From Clostridiaceae bacterium Marseille-Q4143 (GTDB lineage: Bacteria; Bacillota; Clostridia; Lachnospirales; Lachnospiraceae), in assembly GCA_018228645.1 (NCBI GenBank), contig CP073693.1, forward strand, positions 2,187,416 to 2,239,915: a DNA stretch of 52,500 nucleotides, in the 5' to 3' direction. The notes under the pieces were generated by a model that made no database searches, had not been told where the DNA came from, and saw nothing but the letters and a program-made list of their open reading frames with translations. The position numbers and the translations under genes were made by a program. Positions 9,397 to 18,218 of this stretch are shown here, in pieces (position 1 is the first letter of the stretch; each line of letters begins with the position of its first letter).

Positions 9397-9833
9397 AAAA
9401 CAACGAAACAACATTCAGACCTAAGATCGTTGCGTTCTGCTGTAACTGGTGCAGTTATGCAGGCGCTGATCTGGCAGGAAGCAGCAGACTTTCCTATCCG
9501 GCAGATGTAAAGATCATCCGCGTTCCCTGTTCCTGCCGTGTAAATCCGATGTTTATTCTCCGTGCTTTTGAAAAAGGAGCAGATGGAGTGATCCTGTGCG
9601 GCTGTCATCCGGGAGACTGTCATTATTCAACTGGTAACTTCTATGCAAGACGCCGTATGACGTTACTGTTTTCCATGCTTGATTTTATCGGAGTGGAAAA
9701 TGGCCGTACCCGTGTAGAATGGGTATCTGCAGCAGAGGGTGTAAAATTCTCACAGACGATGAATGAATTTGTAGAGAAGATCACATCTCTTGGCAGAAAT
9801 GTGAGATTGGAGGATTTACGATGCAGGAACTGA
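9387..9833 (+). CDS. flxD: MvhD/FlxD-like iron-sulfur electron-transfer subunit
   Basis: A 148-residue protein starting at the ATG at 9387, inside the last codons of hdrA. It has the cysteine pattern 'CCNWCSYAGAD' near residue 18, 'PCSCRV' near 49 and 'CGCHPGDCHY' near 71. This is the MvhD/FlpD signature of the [2Fe-2S] adaptor that delivers electrons to HdrA. In methanogens the donor is a hydrogenase; in FlxABCD-HdrABC complexes it is a flavin NADH-oxidising module. No hydrogenase genes occur here, so the Flx version fits. Confidence 0.88.
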   Translation: MSIENNETTFRPKIVAFCCNWCSYAGADLAGSSRLSYPADVKIIRVPCSCRVNPMFILRAFEKGADGVILCGCHPGDCHYSTGNFYARRRMTLLFSMLDFIGVENGRTRVEWVSAAEGVKFSQTMNEFVEKITSLGRNVRLEDLRCRN

Positions 9834-10795
9834 TAAAGAGGGCAAAAGAGCTGCTTGTCGATGGAACCGTGGCAAGAGTGCTTGGCTGGAAAGCCGGAGA
9901 TATGCCCTGGAATCCGGAGCCGGCATATTTTGAGACCGAAGAAAGTCTGAAAGAGTTTGTTTACGACGGATTCTGCGGAGCGAATTTAAGTAAATATATG
10001 ATTGAGGCATCTAAATTAGACGGAAAGACACTGGTCTGCCTGAAGCCGTGTGATACCTATAGTTTTAATCAGTTGATAAAAGAACACAGAGTAGATCGTG
10101 AAAAAGCATATATTATTGGTGTGGGCTGCAGAGGAAAGCTTGATATCGAAAAGATCCGCGAGATAGGCATCAAGGGAATCACAGATATCAAAGGTGCCCA
10201 GATTGAAAATGAGGCAGACACACTGACGGTGGAAACGCTGTATGGAGAGAAGACAGTAGAATATAAGGATGCCATGTTATCCCGTTGTCATGTATGTAAA
10301 GGAAAAGAGCACAAGATTTACGATGAACTAATCGGTGAGTCCAGAGAGACCAAGGATGCAGACCGTTTTGCAGAGGTAGAAATGATCGAGGCTATGAGCC
10401 CGGAAGAGAGATTTGCATTTTTCCAGAAAGAACTGAGCAAATGTATCCGCTGCAATGCCTGCCGAAATGTCTGTCCTGCCTGCAGCTGCAGAAAATGTGT
10501 GTTTGACAGCACAAAATTTGACAGTGCCCAGAAAGCAAACAGTGATTCTTTTGAAGAAAAGATGTTTCACATTATCCGTGCCTTCCATGTGGCAGGCCGG
10601 TGTACGGACTGTGGAGAGTGCAGCCGTGTCTGTCCCCAGGAAATTCCGCTTCACCTGTTCAATCGGAAATTTATCAAAGATATTGATCAGTTTTACGGCG
10701 AATACCAGGCCGGTGAAGATACTGACAGCAAAGGCCCGCTGACCAACTATACATTTGATGATGTGGAACCCAGCATTGTGGGAGAAAGGGGATAA
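9821..10795 (+). CDS. Flx-type iron-sulfur subunit, F420-hydrogenase-beta-like
   Basis: A 324-residue protein overlapping flxD by 13 bases. The first 180 residues resemble the FrhB/FdhB-like (coenzyme F420 hydrogenase beta) fold, including 'CLKPCDTYSFNQLIKE' and 'CHVCKGKEH'. Two [4Fe-4S] motifs follow: 'CIRCNACRNVCPACSC' near residue 208 and 'CTDCGECSRVCPQ' near 263. In Flx clusters such a protein links the NADH-oxidising flavoprotein to the MvhD-like adaptor. Which published letter (FlxB or FlxC) applies I cannot settle from sequence alone, so no symbol is given. Confidence 0.8.
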   Translation: MQELIKRAKELLVDGTVARVLGWKAGDMPWNPEPAYFETEESLKEFVYDGFCGANLSKYMIEASKLDGKTLVCLKPCDTYSFNQLIKEHRVDREKAYIIGVGCRGKLDIEKIREIGIKGITDIKGAQIENEADTLTVETLYGEKTVEYKDAMLSRCHVCKGKEHKIYDELIGESRETKDADRFAEVEMIEAMSPEERFAFFQKELSKCIRCNACRNVCPACSCRKCVFDSTKFDSAQKANSDSFEEKMFHIIRAFHVAGRCTDCGECSRVCPQEIPLHLFNRKFIKDIDQFYGEYQAGEDTDSKGPLTNYTFDDVEPSIVGERG

Positions 10796-10798
10796 TGG

Positions 10799-11842
10799 AT
10801 GTATAAGATTAAAAAAGAAAATCTGACGGCATTATTCCGTGCCATTGCAGCAGAACAGGAATTGTATGTACCGGTAAAAGCTGCCGGAAAAGTGAATTTT
10901 GGTACTTGGTCTGAGGATGCCGAGGTAGATATAGATACATTAAAAAGCGTAAAGTCTCCGAAAGATATTTTCTTCCCCCAGAGTGAAAATCTCTACACCT
11001 GTGAGCGGGAAGGCAGAAAGCTGAAAGTAGAGCCGGAAGCGTTAAAAGAGCAGAAATTTACCGTATTTGGCATGAGAGCCTGTGATGTACAGGGTGTGAA
11101 GGTACTGGATCAAGTATTTTTAGCAGAACCGGTGGATAGTTTCTATGCAGCGAGAAGAAAACATGGAACTATGGTGGCAATTGCCTGTCACGAGCCGGAG
11201 GAAAGCTGTTTTTGCAAAGTATTTGGTATTGACTGTGCAGAACCGGCTGCAGATGTGGCGGCCTGGTTCGCAGGAGAAGAACTGTACTGGAAGGCTTTGA
11301 CGGAAAAAGGGGAGCTTCTCACGGAACAGGTGAAAGTGCTGCTCACGGAAGCAGATGCATCAGAGGAAGAGAAGATTGAGCAGGAAAAGAATAACATCCG
11401 CGAAATCGTGGAAAAGCTTCCATATACGCATCTTTCGCTGGAAGGCTGGGATGGAAATGCCACAGAGAAACGATTTGATTCTTCGCTGTGGGAGGAGCTT
11501 TATAAGCCTTGTCTGGCTTGTGGTACCTGCACTTTTGTATGCCCGACCTGCCAGTGCTATGATATCAAAGATTATGATACGGGACATGGGGTGAAACGGT
11601 TCCGCTGCTGGGATTCCTGCATGTATTCCGATTTCACCATGATGGCACACGGTAATAATCGTACCAGTCAGATGCAGAGATTTCGTCAGCGTTTTATGCA
11701 TAAGCTGGTGTATTTCCCTGCAAATAATAACGGCATGTATTCCTGTGTTGGCTGTGGCCGCTGCGTGGAGAAATGTCCGTCTGCCCTGAATATTGTAAAA
11801 GTGATCAAAGCATTTGAAAAAGAAGGGGGAGAAAAGGCATGA
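10799..11842 (+). CDS. Flx-type 4Fe-4S dicluster subunit, AsrA-like
   Basis: A 347-residue soluble iron-sulfur protein. The N-terminal two thirds resemble AsrA (anaerobic sulfite reductase subunit A) and related hydrogenase-accessory dicluster proteins, with the 'FGMRACDVQGVKVLD' segment near residue 95. Cluster motifs are 'CLACGTCTFVCPTCQC' near 238 and 'CVGCGRCVEKCPSALN' near 320. It sits between the FrhB-like gene and an AsrB-like flavoprotein, which is the usual AsrA/AsrB pairing. No sulfite reductase AsrC is present, so sulfite reduction is not supported. Its stop overlaps the next start by four bases. Confidence 0.82.
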   Translation: MYKIKKENLTALFRAIAAEQELYVPVKAAGKVNFGTWSEDAEVDIDTLKSVKSPKDIFFPQSENLYTCEREGRKLKVEPEALKEQKFTVFGMRACDVQGVKVLDQVFLAEPVDSFYAARRKHGTMVAIACHEPEESCFCKVFGIDCAEPAADVAAWFAGEELYWKALTEKGELLTEQVKVLLTEADASEEEKIEQEKNNIREIVEKLPYTHLSLEGWDGNATEKRFDSSLWEELYKPCLACGTCTFVCPTCQCYDIKDYDTGHGVKRFRCWDSCMYSDFTMMAHGNNRTSQMQRFRQRFMHKLVYFPANNNGMYSCVGCGRCVEKCPSALNIVKVIKAFEKEGGEKA

Positions 11843-12693
11843 GCGAATGTACCTGTCATAAAAACTATACAGAAGATGTGCTGATCCCTCAGGTTGGAGT
11901 GATCACAGATATCCGCCAGGAGACACCGGATGTAAAGACGTTCCGGGTCAATGCTCCGGAGGGTGGAAAATTATTTGAACATATGCCTGGACAGTGTGCC
12001 ATGTTGTGTGTACCAGGAGTCAGTGAGGGAATGTTTTCTATTACTTCCTCTCCGACAAATAAAGAATATCAGGAGTTTAGTATCAAGAAATGCGGAAGCC
12101 TGACAGAGACGCTGCACAGCCTGGAAGTAGGCGATGAGATTACCGTCCGCGGACCTTATGGCAATCATTTTCCAGTTGAGGATCAATTGAAAGGTAAAAA
12201 TCTGCTGTTTATCGCCGGAGGTATCGGACTTGCACCACTTCGTTCTGTGATCAATTATGTGCTGGACAACCGGGCAGATTACGGAACCGTTGATATTTTA
12301 TATGGATCCCGTTCTGCAGATGATCTGGTACAGTTAAAGGAAATACAGGAAGTCTGGATGAAAGCGGAGAATGTCAATGTGTATCTGACGATTGACCGGG
12401 AGCAGGAAGGCTGGGACGGTCATGTAGGGTTTGTTCCGACCTATCTGAAAGAGATTGGATTTGATACGGACAAGACAGCTCTTGTATGTGGGCCGCCTAT
12501 TATGATCAAGTTCGTACTTGCAGGACTGGAAGAACTTGGATTTTCAAGAGACCAGGTTTACACCACACTGGAGCTTCGGATGAAATGCGGTGTTGGTAAA
12601 TGCGGCCGCTGCAATATTGGAACCAAATACGTGTGCAAAGACGGTCCGGTATTCCGTTGTGATGAACTGGATGAGATGCCTGCGGAGTACTAG
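11839..12693 (+). CDS. flxA: FlxA/AsrB-like NAD(P)H-oxidising flavoprotein
   Basis: A 284-residue ferredoxin-NADP reductase-fold protein. The FAD-binding barrel covers about residues 15-110 ('GMFSITSSP'), the NAD(P) domain has 'IAGGIGLAPLRS' near 130, and a C-terminal [2Fe-2S] motif reads 'CGVGKCGRC...CKDGPVF' near 253. This is the architecture of PyrK, AsrB and FlxA. It is the likely entry point for NADH electrons into the Hdr module. The gene overlaps its upstream neighbour by four bases, and 16 bases separate it from frdB. Confidence 0.88.
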   Translation: MSECTCHKNYTEDVLIPQVGVITDIRQETPDVKTFRVNAPEGGKLFEHMPGQCAMLCVPGVSEGMFSITSSPTNKEYQEFSIKKCGSLTETLHSLEVGDEITVRGPYGNHFPVEDQLKGKNLLFIAGGIGLAPLRSVINYVLDNRADYGTVDILYGSRSADDLVQLKEIQEVWMKAENVNVYLTIDREQEGWDGHVGFVPTYLKEIGFDTDKTALVCGPPIMIKFVLAGLEELGFSRDQVYTTLELRMKCGVGKCGRCNIGTKYVCKDGPVFRCDELDEMPAEY

Positions 12694-12709
12694 AGAAAGG
12701 ATGACGAAA

Positions 12710-13384
12710 ATGGAAAATATGGTAAATGTCTATTTCTTCGGTAAGAAATACAGTGTTCCTGCAGATCTGACCATTATGACTGCCATGGAATATGCCGGAT
12801 ATACATTAAAGAGAGGATGCGGCTGCCGCCACGGTTTCTGCGGTGCCTGTGCAACCATTTACAGAATCAAGGGAAAGAATGAGTTGAAGACCTGTCTGGC
12901 CTGTCAGACACAGGTACAGGAAGGAATGTATGTGGCAAGTATTCCCTTCTTCCCGACAGATAAACGAACTTATGATATCAATGATCTGAAGCCTGGCCAG
13001 CAGGTGATGATGGAACTTTATCCGGAGATTTACAGCTGTATCGGCTGTAATGCCTGTACCAAAGCCTGTACTCAGAGTCTTAATGTCATGCAGTATATTG
13101 CTTATGCACAGAGAGGCGAACTGGAGAAATGTGCAGAAGAGTCCTTTGACTGTGTAAGCTGTGGCTGCTGTTCTGTACGTTGTCCAGCAGAGATCTCTCA
13201 TCCGATGGTGGCACTTCTGGCGAGACGTCTGACCGGCAAATACATTGCTCCGGAAGCAAAGCATCTGACGAAACGTGTGGAAGAAATTCATGAAGGAGCC
13301 TATGATGATCTGATTGAGCAGATTATGCAGAAGCCGCTCACAGAGATGCAGGAACTTTATAACAACAGAGATATCGAGAAATAG
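12710..13384 (+). CDS. Fumarate reductase/succinate dehydrogenase-like iron-sulfur subunit
   Basis: A 224-residue protein starting at the ATG at 12710; the ATG at 12701 abuts the AAAGG site too closely. An N-terminal [2Fe-2S] ferredoxin domain shows 'CGCRHGFCGACATIY...CLAC' near residues 37-64. Two further motifs, 'CIGCNACTKACTQ' near 108 and 'CVSCGCCSVRCP' near 146, fit the SdhB/FrdB or TfrB N-terminal plan. No CCG domain is fused to it, unlike the thiol:fumarate reductase TfrB of methanogens; here that activity is a separate gene, hdrB. No membrane anchor subunit (FrdC/D) is encoded nearby, so the enzyme should be soluble. Confidence 0.84.
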   Translation: MENMVNVYFFGKKYSVPADLTIMTAMEYAGYTLKRGCGCRHGFCGACATIYRIKGKNELKTCLACQTQVQEGMYVASIPFFPTDKRTYDINDLKPGQQVMMELYPEIYSCIGCNACTKACTQSLNVMQYIAYAQRGELEKCAEESFDCVSCGCCSVRCPAEISHPMVALLARRLTGKYIAPEAKHLTKRVEEIHEGAYDDLIEQIMQKPLTEMQELYNNRDIEK

Positions 13385-13398
13385 GGAGGGCATGAAAG

Positions 13399-15009
13399 AT
13401 GTACGCACCATATCCAGAAAATATGATGGAGTCTATCAAAAAGGTAGAAGCTACAAGAGCAGAGCGTATGGCAACTGAGCCGAGACGTCTGACAGCAGAT
13501 GAAAAAGATGCTCTTCTGAAAGAGTTTCATCCGGATTATAACCCGGATGCATTTGCAGAAATTAAGGTCGGACCGAACAAAGGTCAGAAAGCGCCGTTGG
13601 AACTGGCAGAGATGCTACATTCCACGAGTCGGCTGATTCATGAAAAAATTGACCTTACAAAAATTGATTATGATGTGGATGTGCTTGTAATCGGCGGCGG
13701 TGGAGCAGGTTCTTCCTGTGCCATTGAAGCACATAACGCAGGCGCAGACGTTATGATCGTAACCAAACTCAGAATCGGCGATGCCAATACAATGATGGCA
13801 GAAGGCGGAATCCAGGCAGCAGACAAGGAGAATGACTCTCCGGTGCAGCACTATCTGGATTGCTTTGGCGGCGGACATTTTGCGGCAAAACCAGAGCTGG
13901 TAAAGAGACTGGTTATGGAGGCACCGGATGCGATCAAGTGGCTCAATGAGCTGGGAGTTGAGTTTGATAAAGAGGCAGATGGAACGATGATCACCACCCA
14001 CGGTGGCGGAACTTCCAGAAAGAGAATGCACGCAGCAAAGGATTATTCTGGATCAGAGATCATGCGTACCATCAGAGATGAAGTTCTGAACCTGGGAATT
14101 CCGGTGGTTGAGTTCACCTCTGCTGTAGAGCTTCTGAAAGATGAAAAAGGTCAAGTTGCCGGAGCCGTTCTTCAGAATATGGAGACCGGTGATTATCTGG
14201 TGGCAAGAGCAAAAACAGTCGTGATCGCAACCGGTGGTGCAGGAAGAATGCATTACCAGGGCTTCCCGACTTCTAACCACTATGGAGCAACAGCGGATGG
14301 TCTTGTGTTAGGATACCGTGCCGGTGCAGCATTGCTGTATCAGGATTCCATCCAGTATCACCCGACGGGAGCTGTGTATCCTTCTCAGATCCTTGGTGCA
14401 CTGGTAACAGAAAAAGTGCGTTCTGTCGGTGCACAGCTGGTCAATGCTGAGGGCGAAGCGTATATTCATCCGCTGGAGACCCGTGATGTGAATGCTTCCG
14501 GTGTTATCCGGGAGTGCAGAGAAGGCCGTGGTGTAGAAGTTCCGGGCGGACTCAAAGGTGTATGGCTGGATACTCCGATGATTGAGATCCTTGGAGGAGA
14601 AGGAACGATTGAAAAAAGAATTCCGGCCATGTTCCGTATGTATATGAATTACGGAATTGATATGAGAAAAGTGCCGATCGTGATCTATCCGACCCTTCAT
14701 TATCAGAATGGAGGACTTGAGATCAATGGAGATGGATTTACAAAAGAGATCCCGAACCTTTTAGTTGCAGGAGAGGCAGCAGGCGGAATTCATGGAACCA
14801 ACCGACTGATGGGCAACTCTTTGCTGGATGTGATCGTATTTGGCCGTAATGCGGGGAAAAAAGCAGCAGCAAAATGCAAGGATGTCGAGCTTGGCAAGCT
14901 GAATCTGGATCATATTTATCATTATGAAAATGAATTGGAGCAGGCAGACATTCATACAGGAAAAATGTCACCAATGCTTCTGCCGAATTATGCGAGACAT
15001 GAGCGGTAA
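13399..15009 (+). CDS. Fumarate reductase/succinate dehydrogenase-like flavoprotein subunit
   Basis: A 536-residue FAD protein of the FrdA/SdhA/L-aspartate-oxidase superfamily. After a distinctive N-terminal extension of about 90 residues comes the dinucleotide loop 'VIGGGGAGS' (98-106). Then follow 'MMAEGGIQA', the 'THGGGTSRKRMH' substrate loop, 'IQYHPTGA', 'LHYQNGG' (the position of HYxMGG in FrdA) and the C-terminal FAD site 'VAGEAAGGIHG.NRLMGNSLLD'. The arginine and histidine residues expected for dicarboxylate binding are present. The C-terminal helical region is short, as in soluble TfrA-like enzymes. Its place after frdB and before fumarase supports fumarate as substrate, reduced to succinate. 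Confidence 0.86.
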   Translation: MYAPYPENMMESIKKVEATRAERMATEPRRLTADEKDALLKEFHPDYNPDAFAEIKVGPNKGQKAPLELAEMLHSTSRLIHEKIDLTKIDYDVDVLVIGGGGAGSSCAIEAHNAGADVMIVTKLRIGDANTMMAEGGIQAADKENDSPVQHYLDCFGGGHFAAKPELVKRLVMEAPDAIKWLNELGVEFDKEADGTMITTHGGGTSRKRMHAAKDYSGSEIMRTIRDEVLNLGIPVVEFTSAVELLKDEKGQVAGAVLQNMETGDYLVARAKTVVIATGGAGRMHYQGFPTSNHYGATADGLVLGYRAGAALLYQDSIQYHPTGAVYPSQILGALVTEKVRSVGAQLVNAEGEAYIHPLETRDVNASGVIRECREGRGVEVPGGLKGVWLDTPMIEILGGEGTIEKRIPAMFRMYMNYGIDMRKVPIVIYPTLHYQNGGLEINGDGFTKEIPNLLVAGEAAGGIHGTNRLMGNSLLDVIVFGRNAGKKAAAKCKDVELGKLNLDHIYHYENELEQADIHTGKMSPMLLPNYARHER

Positions 15010-15041
15010 GAATTAATATAGAACGTACAGACATCGGGGAT

Positions 15042-15070
15042 TTGTATCCTGTGTCTGTCCATGTTACAAT
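15042..15070 (+). promoter_or_regulatory. Extended -10 promoter of the fumarase genes
   Basis: TTGTAT (15042-15047), a 17-base spacer and TGTTACAAT with TACAAT at 15065-15070. The 92-base gap between the flavoprotein gene and fumarase therefore carries its own sigma-A promoter, so fumarase can be made independently of the Rex-controlled operon. Confidence 0.7.
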
Positions 15071-15101
15071 AGATAAAAAGTTCCATAAGAGGAGGTTTGT
15101 C

Positions 15102-15947
15102 ATGATACGTGAAGTAAATGTCAGTCAGCTCACGGATGTGGTCGAGAGACTGTGCATCGAGGCAAATGAGCATCTTCCGTCCGATGTGAAATGTGCCATT
15201 GAACATTGCCGCACCTGTGAGGACGGGGAGATTGCCCAGGGGGTACTCGATAATATCATTGAAAATTATAAGATCGCAGATGCCGAAAATGTACCGATCT
15301 GTCAGGATACAGGAATGGCCTGTGTGTTCCTGGAGATTGGGCAGGATGTACATCTGACAGGAGGAGATCTTGCAGAAGCAATTGATGAAGGCGTACGCAG
15401 AGGTTATGATAAAGGATATTTAAGAAAATCCGTAGTAAAAGATCCGGTACGTAGAGGCAATACCGGAGACAATACGCCGGCAATGCTCTATACAGAGATT
15501 GTGCCTGGTGACAAGATCAAAGTGACTGTCGGCCCGAAGGGCTTTGGCAGCGAAAACATGAGCATGATCCGTATGTTCAAGCCGTCTGCAGGATTACAGG
15601 GCATCAAAGACTTTATTCTGGAAGTGGTAGAAACTGCAGGCCCGAATCCCTGCCCGCCTATGGTGGTTGGTATTGGAATTGGAGGAACCTTTGATAAATG
15701 TGCGCTTCTGGCTAAGAAAGCTTTGATGCGTCCGCTGGATTCTGAAAATCCGGATCCCTTCTATGCAGATCTGGAAAAAGAGATGCTGGAGAAGATCAAT
15801 AAGCTTGGCATCGGACCCCAGGGCTTTGGAGGAAAGACCACAGCGATCGGACTGAATATCGAGACTTTACCGACCCATATTGCAGGTATGCCCTGTGCAG
15901 TCAATATCAACTGTCATGTGACACGCCATAAGACGGAGGTGATTTAG
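15102..15947 (+). CDS. fumA: Fumarate hydratase class I, alpha subunit (TtdA-like)
   Basis: A 281-residue protein starting at the ATG at 15102 after AGAGGAGG. It is the catalytic N-terminal half of a class I iron-sulfur hydro-lyase, with the three cluster cysteines Cys67 ('PICQDTG'), Cys184 ('PCPPMVVGIGIGG') and Cys271 ('NINCHVTRH'). With the beta subunit it interconverts malate and fumarate. The split two-subunit form is common in anaerobic Clostridia and oxygen-sensitive. L-tartrate dehydratase is the alternative family role, but the position beside fumarate-reductase and dehydrogenase genes favours fumarase. Confidence 0.92.
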   Translation: MIREVNVSQLTDVVERLCIEANEHLPSDVKCAIEHCRTCEDGEIAQGVLDNIIENYKIADAENVPICQDTGMACVFLEIGQDVHLTGGDLAEAIDEGVRRGYDKGYLRKSVVKDPVRRGNTGDNTPAMLYTEIVPGDKIKVTVGPKGFGSENMSMIRMFKPSAGLQGIKDFILEVVETAGPNPCPPMVVGIGIGGTFDKCALLAKKALMRPLDSENPDPFYADLEKEMLEKINKLGIGPQGFGGKTTAIGLNIETLPTHIAGMPCAVNINCHVTRHKTEVI

Positions 15948-16511
15948 ATGGCAGCAAGAAAGATTACATTACCATTGACGGAAGAACTGGCAAAGACCCT
16001 GCATGCAGGGGACAGCGTTCTCCTGACAGGCACCATCTATACGTCCCGTGATGCAGGACATAAGAGAATGTGCGAAGCTCTTGCAAGAGGCGAGAAACTT
16101 CCCTTTGATCCTACGGATGCGACGATTTATTATGTAGGTCCTACACCGGCGAAACCAGGACAGGTCATTGGAAGTGCAGGACCGACCACCAGCGGACGTA
16201 TGGATGCCTATGCACCAACCATGATGTCGGTAGGTGCCCGCGGTATGATCGGAAAAGGAGCAAGACTTCCGGAAGTAGTGGATGCCATGAAAAAATATAG
16301 CGGCGTATATTTTGGAGCCATTGGTGGAGCCGGAGCACTGCTGGCAAAATGTATCAAGAAATGCGAACTGATCGCATATGAGGATCTGGGTGCAGAAGCT
16401 CTCAGAAAATTGTATGTAGAAGATATGCCGTTGGTTGTTATTATTGACAGTGAGGGTAATAATCTTTATGATGATGGAAGAAAAGCGTATCTGAAAGATC
16501 ACGAAGCGTAA
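15948..16511 (+). CDS. fumB: Fumarate hydratase class I, beta subunit (TtdB-like)
   Basis: A 187-residue protein whose ATG follows the alpha-subunit stop without a gap. It matches the C-terminal half of class I fumarase: 'LLTGTIYTSRDAGHKR', 'YYVGPTPAKPGQVIGSAGPTTSGRMD', the 'GKGA' segment and 'GGAGALLAKCI'. It contributes the swivelling domain that completes the active site. A shared terminator lies 17 bases downstream. Confidence 0.92.
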   Translation: MAARKITLPLTEELAKTLHAGDSVLLTGTIYTSRDAGHKRMCEALARGEKLPFDPTDATIYYVGPTPAKPGQVIGSAGPTTSGRMDAYAPTMMSVGARGMIGKGARLPEVVDAMKKYSGVYFGAIGGAGALLAKCIKKCELIAYEDLGAEALRKLYVEDMPLVVIIDSEGNNLYDDGRKAYLKDHEA

Positions 16512-16527
16512 ATAGACAGATAAAATA

Positions 16528-16573
16528 AAAAGCGTATTCCAACGATTCATGGGGGATCAGGAATACGCTTTTC
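16528..16573. terminator. Bidirectional terminator between fumarase and the MATE gene
   Basis: AAAAGCGTATTCC pairs with GGAATACGCTTTT. The A-run on the left and T-run on the right let it serve both convergent transcripts. Confidence 0.85.
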
Positions 16574-16586
16574 TTATGTCATTTTT

Positions 16587-17942
16587 TTATTGCCCCATTT
16601 CCCTGAAAATGCCTTTCATGACGAAGGCTGCAAGGAAGAAGGTGCAGAGGTCAGCAATAGGCTGGGAGATCTGAATGCCCAGAAGACCAAAGGCTGGGGT
16701 CAGAATTAACAGTGCCGGGATCAGGAAGAGTCCCTGGCGGCCGGTGGAAACCAGTGTGGCACGGATGCCGTAGCCGATAGACTGGGGCATCATATTTCCC
16801 ATAATAATCACACCTTGTAACGGAAGTGTCATAAGCTGCAATCTCAAAGCTAACGTACCAATGCGGATAACATCAGCGTCTCCCTTTCGAAATAGTTCAA
16901 TGATATGCCCAGAGAAGGTAAAACCGGTAACGCAGAAAACCAGCAGGATTGCAGTGCTGACTTTGATACAGAACCAGCAGGCTTCTTTGACACGGGTATA
17001 CATCTTTGCACCAAAGCAAAAGCTGCAGACTGGCTGAAATCCCTGGCCGAATCCGATGATGGCCGAATTGATGAACATCATAAAACGACTGACGATGGAC
17101 ATGGCAGCGATCGCTGCGTCTCCGTAGGGATGAGCCATGATGTTCATGATGATAGTTGCCACGCTGGCGATTCCCTGACGTCCCAGAGAAGGAATTCCAC
17201 CATAAATAATATTCTGGTAAATATTTACCGTTGGACGGAAGTTTTGTGGAAGAATGGTAATGCATTCTTTTTTTGTATTACACATAAAAAACAGGATACA
17301 GAAACTGATTATCTGGGATAACGCAGTAGCCAGTGCCGCACCGGAAGTTCCAAGTCCAAGACCGAAGATAAAGATGGGATCCAGAAAAATATTTAAAATA
17401 CCACCGGTTGTAATTCCGATCATGGAGAATAACGCTTTTCCCTGGAAACGCAGCAGATTGTTCATGATAAAAGAACATACCATAAAAGGTGCAGCCATGA
17501 AAATGTAACGTGCGTAATCTTCCGCGAAAGGAGCAATGGTCTCAGTAGCTCCCAGAAAGTAGACAATATTTCTGAGGCTCAGGTTACCAAAAACTGCAAT
17601 CAGAAGTCCGATGATTAATCCTGTAAAAAAAGCTACAGATGCAACTTGTTCTGCCAGTTCCCGCTTTCCGGCACCGATGGATCGGGCTATGAAGTTACCG
17701 CTTCCCATACCTACCATGAAGGACAGCGCCTGGATAATTGCCATGGCAGAGAAGACAATGCCTATGGCACCAGAAGCACTGGTTCCCAGCTGGCTTACGA
17801 AAAACGTATCGGCCATGTTGTAAATAGAAGTCACCAGCATGCTGATGATGGTAGGAACTGCCAGTTTCGGAATGATCCGATTGACCGGGGCGTTGGCCAT
17901 CTCATAGTACTGGTCGTGCTGGGTAGTTGTATTTTCAGTCAA
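16587..17942 (-). CDS. MATE-family multidrug/cation exporter
   Basis: A polytopic membrane protein of about 451 residues with the typical twelve-helix pattern and internal two-fold symmetry. It has 'P..ISMLVTSIYNMADTFFVSQLG' near the N terminus, a GxGSGNFIAR loop, and 'GGIPSLGRQG' mid-way. MATE transporters export cationic drugs or metabolites in exchange for Na+ or H+; the substrate here is unknown. I place the start at a TTG at 17942, six bases after AGGTG; the GTG at 17951 overlaps that ribosome site. It is transcribed toward the fumarase genes and shares their terminator. Confidence 0.9.
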   Translation of the reverse strand: MTENTTTQHDQYYEMANAPVNRIIPKLAVPTIISMLVTSIYNMADTFFVSQLGTSASGAIGIVFSAMAIIQALSFMVGMGSGNFIARSIGAGKRELAEQVASVAFFTGLIIGLLIAVFGNLSLRNIVYFLGATETIAPFAEDYARYIFMAAPFMVCSFIMNNLLRFQGKALFSMIGITTGGILNIFLDPIFIFGLGLGTSGAALATALSQIISFCILFFMCNTKKECITILPQNFRPTVNIYQNIIYGGIPSLGRQGIASVATIIMNIMAHPYGDAAIAAMSIVSRFMMFINSAIIGFGQGFQPVCSFCFGAKMYTRVKEACWFCIKVSTAILLVFCVTGFTFSGHIIELFRKGDADVIRIGTLALRLQLMTLPLQGVIIMGNMMPQSIGYGIRATLVSTGRQGLFLIPALLILTPAFGLLGIQISQPIADLCTFFLAAFVMKGIFREMGQ

Positions 17943-18045
17943 ATAAAACACCTCGATTTCTTGTTTGTGAAAAATGCTATATATTCAAAGAAATATATGA
18001 TAAAATATAGTAAAAATATGGTGATAGAGTTATTGTGCTAACAAA

Positions 18046-18141
18046 CAAAAAAGACCTGTTGCCAGATCTTTTTGGTTCTACACCATGTAGAGTCTTACGA
18101 CGGATTCGGATTAACCTTATTTGCACTCGTCTTGTAAGTTT
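18046..18141 (-). ncRNA. Probable tracrRNA of a decayed type II CRISPR locus
   Basis: Read on the minus strand, a promoter-like TTGATT-17-TAAAAT (-10 at 18148-18153) leads into a possible anti-repeat. The tracr-like core GAGTGCAAATAAGG follows, then a short hairpin (TCTACA...TGTAGA) and a terminal hairpin ending in TCTTTTTT. That order of anti-repeat, AAATAAGG bend, small stem-loop and terminator stem is characteristic of type II tracrRNAs, which are often encoded beside cas9. It lies 78 bases upstream of a cas9 N-terminal scrap. No CRISPR array or cas1/cas2 is present in the window, so pairing with a repeat could not be tested. Confidence 0.6.
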
Positions 18142-18218
18142 GGTTATATTTTATCAATGCTTTAAAGAAAAATCAATAGACAAAATAAAAATATGCAAGG
18201 AGAAAAGGAGCAACAAAT

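Noticed and set aside
9387..9833. Hydrogenase subunit (MvhD) implying an Mvh hydrogenase
   Set aside because: No MvhA/MvhG-type genes occur, and an NADH-oxidising FlxA-like partner lies in the operon.
10799..12693. Anaerobic sulfite reductase asrAB
   Set aside because: AsrA/AsrB-like subunits are present but no AsrC (sirohaem) gene is, and the neighbours are Hdr/Frd.
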